DNA of 64,000 nucleotides from assembly GCA_963831645.1 (NCBI GenBank), contig CAWHQZ010000028.1:496001-560000 (forward strand), given 5' to 3'. How positions within the stretch are numbered: the stretch's first letter is position 1; every line of letters starts with the position of its first letter. The stretch comes from CAWHQZ01 sp963831645 (GTDB lineage: Bacteria; Pseudomonadota; Alphaproteobacteria; Rhizobiales; Aestuariivirgaceae). This document shows, in pieces, positions 43,066 through 50,949 of the stretch. A program made the translations under genes and the position numbers. The notes under the pieces were generated by a model. That model was not told where the DNA came from. It worked only from the letters and a program-made list of their open reading frames with translations, and ran no database searches.

Positions 43066-44670
43066 CTAGGCGAACCACCAGCGCTCGGCGATCTTCAGAC
43101 CGTCGGCTTCCCAGTTAACTGCGATATCGCCGTGCGCCAGCTTTTTCGAATGTGCCTCGACGATATTGTTGAACACGATGACGATGACGCCGCCGTCGTC
43201 GTGGATGAGTTGCTGCATTTCGGCATACATGCCCGCGCGTTCGGTATCGTCGGTGACGCCGCGCGCGGCAACCAGCAACTCGTTGAATCGCGTATTCTTC
43301 CAGTGCGTCTCGTTCCAGGCGGCGCCGGCGGCATAGACCGTGGTCACCATCCAGTCGATGGTCGGACGGCCACTCCAGTAGCTCGCGCACCAGGGCTTAA
43401 TCAGCCAAACTTTGTCCCAGTATCCGTCGTCCGGCTCCCGCACGACGTTGATGTCGATGCCCGCTGCCTTCGCGCTTTCCTGATAGAGCACCGCCGCGTC
43501 TACGGCGCCGTTGAAAGCCGCGTCCGCCACCGACAGGTCGACCTTCAGCGACGTCAAGCCGGCCTTCTGCAAGTGGAACTTGGCCTTCTCGGGGTCGTAG
43601 GCGAACTTGGGCTGTGGGTCGATGGCGAACTTGACGGTTGCCGGGATCGGGTTGTCATTGCCCGCGGTGGCGTGCCCGAAGAACACCTTCTTGGCGATCT
43701 CTTCGCGGTTCATCGCCCACTTGAGCGCGAGCCGCACGTCGACGTTGTCGAAGGGTGGCACGTCGGTTTGCATCGGGAATACGTAGTGGCCGTAACCGGT
43801 GACCTCGGTGATCGCGACGTCGGGATTGCCCTCGAGCAGGTTGAGCGTCTTGAGGTCCGGGCGGCCGATCCAATCCACCTCACCCGTGGTGAGCGCGTTG
43901 GTTCGGGCGGCCACGTCGGTGATGCTGAGGAACTCGACCTCGTCGAAGTAAGGAAGCCCTTCCTTGTAGTAGTTCGGGTTGCGCTTCAATTTGGCGCGCA
44001 CGCCCGGCTCCCATGACTCGAAGACGAACGGGCCGGTGCGCACTCCGGACTGCCAGTCTACGCTGCCGTCGTCCTTCGCTGGCATGATCGGAATGTGGTA
44101 GTCGCTGACGATGTAGGGGAAGTCGGCATTGGGGCCGGAGAGTGTGAACACCGCAGTTTCCTTTCCGTCCGCCTTGATCTCGGCGACGGGCTCCAGCAGC
44201 GACTTGGCGGCGGATTTCGAGTCCTCCCGCGTATGATGCCGGAAGGAGGCAACCACGTCGTTCGCGGTCACCTCCTTGCCGTTATGGAAAGTGAGGCCCT
44301 TGCGCAGCTTGAACACCCATTTCTTGGCGCCGTCAGAGGCCTCGAAACTTTCGGCCAGATCGGCTACGACATCGCCCTTGGCGTTCACCTCGGTGAGGCT
44401 GTTCGACATCGAGCCCCAGAACGGCACTTGGGTTCCGGTGTCCAGGTAGTTGCCCGGCTCAAGCGCGTCGGTAGTGGCGCCGTGCGCCAGCCCGAACTTG
44501 GCTGAGCCGCCCTTTTTGGGCTGGGCGCGGGCGGCTCTGGCGAACAAGGCATTTGCCGCAGGCAGGCTCAGGCCCGTTGCCAGCGCGAGTTGCACGAAAT
44601 CGCGACGCGATAGCTTGCCGCGGGCAACGAGCTTCGATGCGGCGTCAAGCTTGTACTCGAGTTCAGACAT
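43066..44670 (-). CDS. Peptide/solute ABC binding protein, SBP_bac_5, Tat-like signal
   Basis: Periplasmic receptor of the Dpp/Opp-type importer, 534 residues. The N-terminus has a twin-arginine-like signal (KLSRRDFVQLALATGLSLPAANALFA) ending near residue 46. Family features are FGLAHGATTDALEPGN, FKLRKGLTFHNGKEVTANDV near 105 and DVRLALKWAMNREEIAKKVF near 310. Met at 44670 is preferred because an upstream Met at 44721 would add a non-signal tail. It is separated from dppB by 180 bp, which may hold a processing site or second promoter. Ligand not deducible. Confidence 0.92.
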   Translation of the reverse strand: MSELEYKLDAASKLVARGKLSRRDFVQLALATGLSLPAANALFARAARAQPKKGGSAKFGLAHGATTDALEPGNYLDTGTQVPFWGSMSNSLTEVNAKGDVVADLAESFEASDGAKKWVFKLRKGLTFHNGKEVTANDVVASFRHHTREDSKSAAKSLLEPVAEIKADGKETAVFTLSGPNADFPYIVSDYHIPIMPAKDDGSVDWQSGVRTGPFVFESWEPGVRAKLKRNPNYYKEGLPYFDEVEFLSITDVAARTNALTTGEVDWIGRPDLKTLNLLEGNPDVAITEVTGYGHYVFPMQTDVPPFDNVDVRLALKWAMNREEIAKKVFFGHATAGNDNPIPATVKFAIDPQPKFAYDPEKAKFHLQKAGLTSLKVDLSVADAAFNGAVDAAVLYQESAKAAGIDINVVREPDDGYWDKVWLIKPWCASYWSGRPTIDWMVTTVYAAGAAWNETHWKNTRFNELLVAARGVTDDTERAGMYAEMQQLIHDDGGVIVIVFNNIVEAHSKKLAHGDIAVNWEADGLKIAERWWFA

Positions 44671-45026
44671 TAGCTGCTCCTTCCTCATGTTCAGAAATGT
44701 TGATATCCTTGAGGAAGCCACGTTGCCGCCCGATGCCCTGTGGCATCACGACCGTACCGACATCCTCCCCTTGACTTCTTGTCCAATTTGTTAGGCTTGG
44801 GCTAGCGTGTCATGCCAAGCGCTGAAGGTCAATGACGGCTTGCCGTCAGCTGCCGTCCAGCATGTACGGGCCGTCCGCTTTCCACATCGTTGACCCGCCG
44901 GCTTCGCCGCCGATTTCGATCTTTCGGCGTGATGATATTTTCAGGTGGCGACCACATCATCGGCGGCGATGTTCTTGCCATTGTGGAAGCTCCAGCCAGC
45001 ATGTCCGCCTGCGACAAGGGAGGCTT
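44671..45026. other. Divergent intergenic region between peptide-ABC and hopanoid genes
   Basis: About 355 bp between two divergent operons, so both main promoters should lie here. The frame of hpnA is open backwards into it but has no ribosome-binding site until 45027. I see no strong -35/-10 pair or long inverted repeat. Confidence 0.5.
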
Positions 45027-46124
45027 ATGACAAGAGTCCTGGTTACAGGGGGTCGTGGCTTCATCGGCAGGCATCTCGTCTCGGCCCTGGTGGCGCGCGG
45101 TGAGTTCGTGCGGGTTTACGACCAGGCGGATACGGGCGAAGCGGCAGGCGAGGCGGAATTCGTGCACGGCTCGATATTGGATCGCGACGGTGTCCAGCGC
45201 GCCTTCGAAGGAGTCGACCATGTCTTTCATCTGGCGGGGATTGCCCACCTGTGGGCTCCTGATCGGGCGGATTTCGATCGCGTGAACCGGTCGGGAACCG
45301 AGGCGGTTCTCGCAGCCGCTGCCGGCAGCAGGATCCGCCGCCTCGTTCATTGCTCGACGGAGGCGATCCTGATGCCATCCGATGGCGGCCGTGAGCTCAT
45401 TGACGAGACGATAGCCCTGACCGCCGCTGACATGGCCGGCCCCTACACCCGATCGAAGTACCTGGCCGAGCAGGCAGCCATGGCGGCCGCACGTTCCGGC
45501 ATCCCGGTCGTGGTCGTCAACCCAACCGTTCCCGTGGGGCCGGGAGACTGGCGGATGACGCCGCCCTCCGCCATGCTGGCGCGCTGTCTTGACGCCAGGC
45601 TTCCCGTCTCTCTCGATTTTGTGCTCAATCTCGTCGATGTGCGCGACGTTGCGGAGGGCATGATTCTCGCCGCTGAACATGGACGCGTCGGCGAACGCTA
45701 CATCCTGGGCGGCGAGAATATGTCGATGAAGGAATTGGCGGCCATGCTCGAGGAACTGGCCGGAAGGAAACCCGTGAAGTTCTGGATTCCCCCGCAGTTG
45801 GCGATTGCGGCGGCCAGCCTCGATGAATGGCTGGCAACCAATGTCACGCACCGAATGCCGGCAGCGACTACCGAGGGCGTGCGATTGGCGCTGCGTTCGC
45901 GTCGACTGGACATCGGCAAGGCTTGCCGCGAGCTCGGCTATGCGCCGCGTCCGGTCGCCGCAGCGCTGGCGAGCGCAGTGGCCTGGCTGAGCGAAAACAA
46001 AGTGAATGCTTCCCGATGGCCGGGCGCCGTGGCGGCAGCATCTTATTTGCTTGACAACGGGCGCTCCATTGTTAACGGGGGCGCGCGGGTGGAACCACTA
46101 CTTCCGGTTGGGCGTTGCAAATAA
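45027..46124 (+). CDS. hpnA: Hopanoid-associated sugar epimerase HpnA
   Basis: Extended SDR (NAD-dependent epimerase/dehydratase), 365 residues. The Rossmann motif VLVTGGRGFIGRHL is at residues 4-17 and the catalytic YxxxK in GPYTRSKYLAEQAA near 143. It starts at ATG 45027 with a good AAGGGAGG site. It shares the locus with all core hopanoid genes, so HpnA is the natural call, but dihydroflavonol-reductase-like SDRs are related and the exact substrate is not established. First gene of the + strand unit leading to dxs, ispH and hpnH. Confidence 0.8.
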   Translation: MTRVLVTGGRGFIGRHLVSALVARGEFVRVYDQADTGEAAGEAEFVHGSILDRDGVQRAFEGVDHVFHLAGIAHLWAPDRADFDRVNRSGTEAVLAAAAGSRIRRLVHCSTEAILMPSDGGRELIDETIALTAADMAGPYTRSKYLAEQAAMAAARSGIPVVVVNPTVPVGPGDWRMTPPSAMLARCLDARLPVSLDFVLNLVDVRDVAEGMILAAEHGRVGERYILGGENMSMKELAAMLEELAGRKPVKFWIPPQLAIAAASLDEWLATNVTHRMPAATTEGVRLALRSRRLDIGKACRELGYAPRPVAAALASAVAWLSENKVNASRWPGAVAAASYLLDNGRSIVNGGARVEPLLPVGRCK

Positions 46125-46137
46125 CCATAGGCTAAGC

Positions 46138-46170
46138 TCTATTTGAATTCTATTTGGATTCTATGATGAT
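46138..46170. repeat. Three 11-bp direct repeats upstream of dxs
   Basis: TCTATTTGAAT, TCTATTTGGAT and TCTATGATGAT follow one another without spacer, about 65-95 bp upstream of the dxs start. They are AT-rich within GC-rich DNA. An 11-bp period gives one copy per helical turn, as expected for an oligomeric regulator or a bent-DNA site controlling dxs-ispH-hpnH. Confidence 0.6.
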
Positions 46171-46233
46171 TTGCCGCATTCTTGCCCACATTGATGCGGG
46201 GTTTGCCTTATCCATAACGTTGTGAAAGTTGTG

Positions 46234-48129
46234 ATGCTCGACGCGATCAAGGAACCAGAGGACGTCCGGCGTCTCGACGAAAGTGACCTGAAGCCGTTGG
46301 CGGATGAGTTGCGCGCCGAGACCATCCATGCAGTCTCGGTTACCGGCGGACATCTCGGCGCCGGGCTCGGGGTGATCGAGCTCACCGTCGCGCTGCACTA
46401 CGTGTTCGACACCCCGCGCGACCGATTGATCTGGGACGTCGGGCACCAGGCCTACCCCCACAAGATCCTGACCGGCCGTCGTGACCGCATCCGCACCTTG
46501 CGGCAGGGTGGCGGGCTTTCGGGTTTCACCAAGCGCGCGGAGAGCGAATACGACCCCTTCGGCGCAGCCCACGCATCGACATCGATTTCGGCCGGCCTCG
46601 GCATGGCAGTCGCCCGCGACCTTGAAGCCAAATCGCACAACGTGATCTGCGTCATCGGCGACGGCTCCATGTCGGCCGGCATGGCCTACGAGGCAATGAA
46701 CAACGCCGGGGCGATGGATTCGCGCCTGATTGTCATCCTCAACGACAACGATATGTCGATCGCGCCTCCTGTCGGGGCCATGTCGGCCTATCTCGCCCGT
46801 CTGGTTTCGAGCCGGGCGTATCGGTCTATTCGCAGGGCAAGCGAAAACCTCGCCAAGAGGGTGCCGAAGTACCTCGAGCGCGTTGCCAACATCGAGAAGT
46901 ACGCGCGCAGTTTCGTCACCGGCGGTACGCTGTTCGAGGAGCTCGGTTTCTTTTACGTCGGCCCGGTTGACGGTCACAATCTGGATCACTTGCTGCCCGT
47001 CCTCAAAAACGTGCGCGACGCGCGCAACGGGCCATTTCTGGTCCACGTCGTCACCCAGAAGGGTAAAGGTTATCCCCCCGCTGAAGCGTCCGGCGACAAA
47101 TATCATGGCGTTGTCAAGTTCGACGTCGCCACGGGAGCGCAGATGAAAGGCGCATCCAATCTTCCCTCCTACACCAAGGTGTTCGGCCAAAGCCTCATCA
47201 GGGAGGCGCGCAAGGACAGCCGGGTCGTCGCCATCACCGCCGCCATGCCCTCCGGCACCGGCCTCGACCTGTTCGCCAAGGAATTTCCCTCACGTACCTT
47301 CGACGTCGGGATCGCCGAACAGCACGCCGTGACGTTCGCGGGAGGACTTGCCGCGGAAGGTTTCAAACCTTTTGCAGCGATCTACTCCACCTTCCTGCAG
47401 CGCGCCTACGATCAGGTGGTTCATGACATCGCCATCCAGCGCCTGCCGGTTCGTTTTGCCATTGACCGCGCCGGTCTGGTCGGCGCGGACGGCCCGACAC
47501 ACGCCGGGTCATTCGACATCGCTTACCTCGGCTGCCTGCCGGGCTTCATCGTGATGGCGGCGGCGGATGAGGCCGAGCTCGTGCACATGGTCGCCACGGC
47601 GGTTGCGATCGACGACCGGCCATGCGCATTTCGCTACCCGCGCGGGGACGGGGTCGGCGTCGAGCTGCCATCCGAGGGGATCGCCCTGGAAATCGGCAAG
47701 GGCCGCATCATGCGGGAAGGTCACAAGGTAGCGCTGCTCTCGTTTGGCACCCGCCTCGCCCAGTGCATGAAGGCGGCGGACGAGCTGGCGGCCCACGGGC
47801 TGTCGACGACGGTCGCCGACGCCCGGTTTGCCAAGCCTCTCGACACCGATCTCCTCTTGCGCCTCGCTCGTGAGCACGAGGTGCTCATCACCGTCGAAGA
47901 AGGTTCGATCGGCGGCTTTGGCTCGTACGTTCTGCAGGCTCTCGCGGAACACCGCATGCTTGATCGCGGGCTGAAAGTGCGGTCAATGGTCCTCCCCGAC
48001 GTGTTCATCGATCAGGACAGCCCGGATCGCATGTATGGCTTTGCCGGGCTCGACGCCGCCGGCATCGCTGCCAAGGCGATGGATGCGCTGGGCCACACCG
48101 CGGCCGGCATGGGCGAGCAGGTCGCTTGA
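46234..48129 (+). CDS. dxs: 1-deoxy-D-xylulose-5-phosphate synthase
   Basis: Thiamine-diphosphate enzyme that condenses pyruvate and glyceraldehyde 3-phosphate, the committing step of the MEP isoprenoid pathway; about 631 residues. TGGHLGAGLGVIELTVALHY near residue 35, the ThDP motif GDGSMSAGMAYEAMNNAG to LNDNDMSIA near 145-180, and the second-domain motif DVGIAEQHAVTFAGGLA near 355 are all present. Start at ATG 46234 (a GTG at 46222 is 4 codons upstream). Embedded in a hopanoid cluster and followed after 2 bp by ispH. Confidence 0.96.
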   Translation: MLDAIKEPEDVRRLDESDLKPLADELRAETIHAVSVTGGHLGAGLGVIELTVALHYVFDTPRDRLIWDVGHQAYPHKILTGRRDRIRTLRQGGGLSGFTKRAESEYDPFGAAHASTSISAGLGMAVARDLEAKSHNVICVIGDGSMSAGMAYEAMNNAGAMDSRLIVILNDNDMSIAPPVGAMSAYLARLVSSRAYRSIRRASENLAKRVPKYLERVANIEKYARSFVTGGTLFEELGFFYVGPVDGHNLDHLLPVLKNVRDARNGPFLVHVVTQKGKGYPPAEASGDKYHGVVKFDVATGAQMKGASNLPSYTKVFGQSLIREARKDSRVVAITAAMPSGTGLDLFAKEFPSRTFDVGIAEQHAVTFAGGLAAEGFKPFAAIYSTFLQRAYDQVVHDIAIQRLPVRFAIDRAGLVGADGPTHAGSFDIAYLGCLPGFIVMAAADEAELVHMVATAVAIDDRPCAFRYPRGDGVGVELPSEGIALEIGKGRIMREGHKVALLSFGTRLAQCMKAADELAAHGLSTTVADARFAKPLDTDLLLRLAREHEVLITVEEGSIGGFGSYVLQALAEHRMLDRGLKVRSMVLPDVFIDQDSPDRMYGFAGLDAAGIAAKAMDALGHTAAGMGEQVA

Positions 48130-48131
48130 CG

Positions 48132-49125
48132 ATGAGCAATCGCATGGCGCCTTCATCGACCGTACCGCTGGCTGCAGCAGAAGCCCCCGCCACGATGCGG
48201 GTCATACTGTCACAGCCGCGCGGTTTCTGCGCCGGGGTGGTGCGGGCGATCGAAATCGTCGAGCGCGCCCTGCGCAAGTACGGCCCGCCCGTTTATGTCC
48301 GCCACGAAATCGTGCACAACCGGCACGTGGTGGAGAGCCTCAAGGCGAAGGGCGCGCGTTTTGTCGAGAAATCTTGACGAAATTCCTCCCAATGCGGTGA
48401 CCATTTTCAGCGCCCACGGGGTGCCCAAGGCGGTGGTGGACGAGGCAGCGGTCCGCGGCCTGCCGGTGCTCGACGCCACTTGCCCGCTGGTTACCAAAGT
48501 TCACAACGAGGGCAAGCGATACGTCGCGCGCGGCCGAACCCTGATCCTCATTGGACACGCAGGCCATCCCGAAGTGGAAGGCACGATGGGCCAGATCGCC
48601 GATCCGGTCTATCTCGTCCAGACGGAGCGCGATGTCGAAGAACTCGATCTCCCCAATGACGCCCCGGTCGCCTATGTCACCCAGACCACGTTGAGCATCG
48701 ACGACACGCGCGGCATCATTGCCGCGCTGCAGCGCCGGTTCACCGACATTGTCGGCCCCGATACGCGTGACATCTGCTATGCCACCCAGAATCGGCAGAC
48801 CGCAGTGCGCGAGCTCAGCGAACTCGTCGACGTGATCCTGGTAGTCGGCGCCAAGAACAGCTCGAATTCGAACCGGCTGCGGGAAATCGGCGCCGAGGCG
48901 GGCATTCCGAGCTATCTCATTGCCGATGGAAGCGAGCTGAACCCGGAATGGCTGCGTGATGCGCACACGATCGGGATCACCGCCGGCGCCTCGGCGCCGG
49001 AAATCCTGGTCGAGGACGTCATCGCCGCGCTCCGCCGCATCGGTGCGGTGGAAGTTTCGACGCTGCCGGGCCGCGAGGAGAAGACCGAGTTTCGCCTGCC
49101 AGGCGAACTCGCCACGGTTGACTAA
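48132..49125 (+). pseudogene. ispH: 4-hydroxy-3-methylbut-2-enyl diphosphate reductase (IspH/LytB), single-base frameshift
   Basis: Fe-S enzyme for the last MEP step, yielding IPP and DMAPP; about 330 residues when repaired. The first frame has LSQPRGFCAGVVRAIEIVE (first cluster Cys), VYVRHEIVHNRHVVESL and ends in FVEKS. The second resumes with FSAHGVPKAVVDEA, LDATCPLVTKVH, YVTQTTLSIDDT and ICYATQNRQTAV plus the last Cys/Ser-Asn motif VVGAKNSSNSNRL. Removing one A of the AAA run at 48369-48371 joins them as FVENLDEIPPNAVTIF. An inactive copy would be expected to be lethal unless another exists, so a base-call error is the preferred explanation. Confidence 0.92.
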
Positions 49126-49170
49126 TTAGCAGGCGCGACTGGCGCCATTGAAATCGATAAGGAGTTTGCG

Positions 49171-50358
49171 TTGGGTATTCCATTGTTCCAAAAGGCGATG
49201 GTCGGCGCCTATGTCTTCCGCCAGCATCTGGCGCGCCGCCGGCGCTATCCGCTCGTGCTCATGCTGGAACCGCTGTTCCGCTGCAATCTCGCGTGCGCAG
49301 GCTGCGGCAAGATCGACTATCCCGACGAGATACTGAACCAGCGCCTATCCGTAGCCGAATGCCTCGCTGCGGTCGACGAATGCGGCGCTCCCGTCGTTTC
49401 CATCGCCGGCGGTGAACCGTTGCTCCACCGGGAGCTGGCGCAGGTCGTGAAGGGAATCATTGCCCGCCGCAAGTTCGTCTACCTGTGCACCAATGCCCTG
49501 CTGATGGAAAAGAAGCTCGATCAATACGAGCCGGGTCCGTTCTTCGTCTGGTCGGTGCACCTCGACGGCGACCGGGACATGCATGATCGCTCGGTGTGTC
49601 AGTCGGGAGTTTATGAGCGCGCCGTCTCTGCCATCCGTGCCGCCAAGCAGCGTGGTTTTCGCGTCAACATCAATTGTACGCTCTTCAACAACGCCGATCC
49701 GGAACGGGTAGCTGCCTTTTTCGACGGCGCCAGGGGTCTCGGCATCGATGCCATCACCGTATCGCCGGGCTATGCCTATGAACGTGCACCGGACCAGCAG
49801 CATTTCCTGAACCGGGAGAAGACCAAGCAGCTCTTTCGAGAGGTCCTGCGCCGCGGCCGGGGCGGCAAGTCCTGGTCATTCAGCCAGTCCGGTCTGTTCC
49901 TCGACTTTTTGGCGGGCAATCAGACATATCATTGCACGCCGTGGGGAAACCCCACGCGCACGGTGTTCGGCTGGCAGCGACCCTGTTATCTGCTCGGTGA
50001 AGGATATGCGAAGACGTTCCGTGAACTCATGGAGGAAACCGACTGGGACGCCTACGGGACAGGTAACTACGAGAAGTGCGCCGACTGCATGGTTCACAGC
50101 GGCTATGAGGCCAGTGCGGTGCGCGACGCTGTCGCCCACCCTCTGAAGGCTCTTGCGACAGGCCTGCACGGCATTCGAACCGAAGGAACGATGGCCCCCG
50201 AGATATCACTCGACCGGCAGCGCCCCGCCGAGTTCGTGTTCTCTCGGCACGTCGCGCTCAAGCAGGCCGAAATCCGGGAGAGCAAGTCCCGCACCAAGCA
50301 AGCCGCGGCCGCGTCGCAGCGCCGCGCGAGCGGCGTAGGCGTCGGCCGCAGTGCGTAA
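49171..50358 (+). CDS. hpnH: Adenosyl-hopene transferase HpnH (radical SAM)
   Basis: Radical SAM enzyme joining 5'-deoxyadenosine to hopene to make adenosylhopane, first step of extended hopanoids; 395 residues. Fe-S ligands are in RCNLACAGCGKIDYP near residues 37-51; SIAGGEPLLH and TNALLMEKKLD follow. Additional Cys pairs near 303-306 (YEKCADCMVHSG) are a family feature. It starts with TTG at 49171 (MGIPLFQKA). The C-terminal 50 codons overlap the oppositely transcribed hpnG gene, and the last residues (KSRTKQAAAASQRRASG) are low-complexity. Confidence 0.95.
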   Translation: MGIPLFQKAMVGAYVFRQHLARRRRYPLVLMLEPLFRCNLACAGCGKIDYPDEILNQRLSVAECLAAVDECGAPVVSIAGGEPLLHRELAQVVKGIIARRKFVYLCTNALLMEKKLDQYEPGPFFVWSVHLDGDRDMHDRSVCQSGVYERAVSAIRAAKQRGFRVNINCTLFNNADPERVAAFFDGARGLGIDAITVSPGYAYERAPDQQHFLNREKTKQLFREVLRRGRGGKSWSFSQSGLFLDFLAGNQTYHCTPWGNPTRTVFGWQRPCYLLGEGYAKTFRELMEETDWDAYGTGNYEKCADCMVHSGYEASAVRDAVAHPLKALATGLHGIRTEGTMAPEISLDRQRPAEFVFSRHVALKQAEIRESKSRTKQAAAASQRRASGVGVGRSA

Positions 50359-50949
50359 CAAAGACGGAAGCTGACCCGGCCGCCGCAGCACGGAGGCGAG
50401 CACGGCCGCGATGTCGGGAGCACCCCCCGGACGCAGTCGGATGAGCGCGGCCGGCGGCAACGCCCGATGGACGGGATCAATGATCACTCGGCATGCCGCA
50501 AAGGGCAGGCCGCGGGTGGCCGCGATGCTGGCCGCGACGTGCGATTCCATGTCGACGGCCGCCGCGCCGGTTCGCTCGTGAAGAGCGTGTTTGGCCTTGG
50601 GATCGGCAACCGGTGCGTCAACCCCGGCAATGTCTGCCTCGATTGCATGCGGCAGCGCTCGCTTTAGGTTCTGTGACCATAAAAGGTTGGTGGGAAATCG
50701 CTCTCTTGCGGTGACGATGCCGGTGGCGATCACCCAACTGCCGGGAACGCCGTCCCTGGCAAGCGCTCCTGCGGTGCCGAAGCTTATGATGCCGCTGCTG
50801 CCGCGGTTTGTTGCGTCGTGAAGCAGTCCCTCCAAGGCTCGTCGGTGCCCGCCACAGACGACGCTTACGCCAGCGCCAGCGGCAATGCGGGCCTCGAAGG
50901 CCAGGCCGGTCACCGCGATGACCGGCTGGAAGCGTGCTGTTGCGTTCAC
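50206..50949 (-). CDS. hpnG: Hopanoid-associated phosphorylase/nucleosidase HpnG
   Basis: Purine-nucleoside-phosphorylase-like enzyme that removes adenine from adenosylhopane toward ribosylhopane; about 247 residues. Motifs are AVTGLAFEARIAAG at the N-terminus, SFGTAGAL near 58 and AAVDMESHVAASIAA near 128 (catalytic Glu pocket). The start is GTG at 50949, overlapping the Shc stop (GTGA). Its 3' end runs 153 bp into the convergent hpnH gene. Last gene of the hpnB-C-D-E-shc-hpnG unit. Confidence 0.88.
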   Translation of the reverse strand: MNATARFQPVIAVTGLAFEARIAAGAGVSVVCGGHRRALEGLLHDATNRGSSGIISFGTAGALARDGVPGSWVIATGIVTARERFPTNLLWSQNLKRALPHAIEADIAGVDAPVADPKAKHALHERTGAAAVDMESHVAASIAATRGLPFAACRVIIDPVHRALPPAALIRLRPGGAPDIAAVLASVLRRPGQLPSLLRTAADAYAARAALRRGRGLLGAGLALPDFGLLERDVPREHELGGALPVE

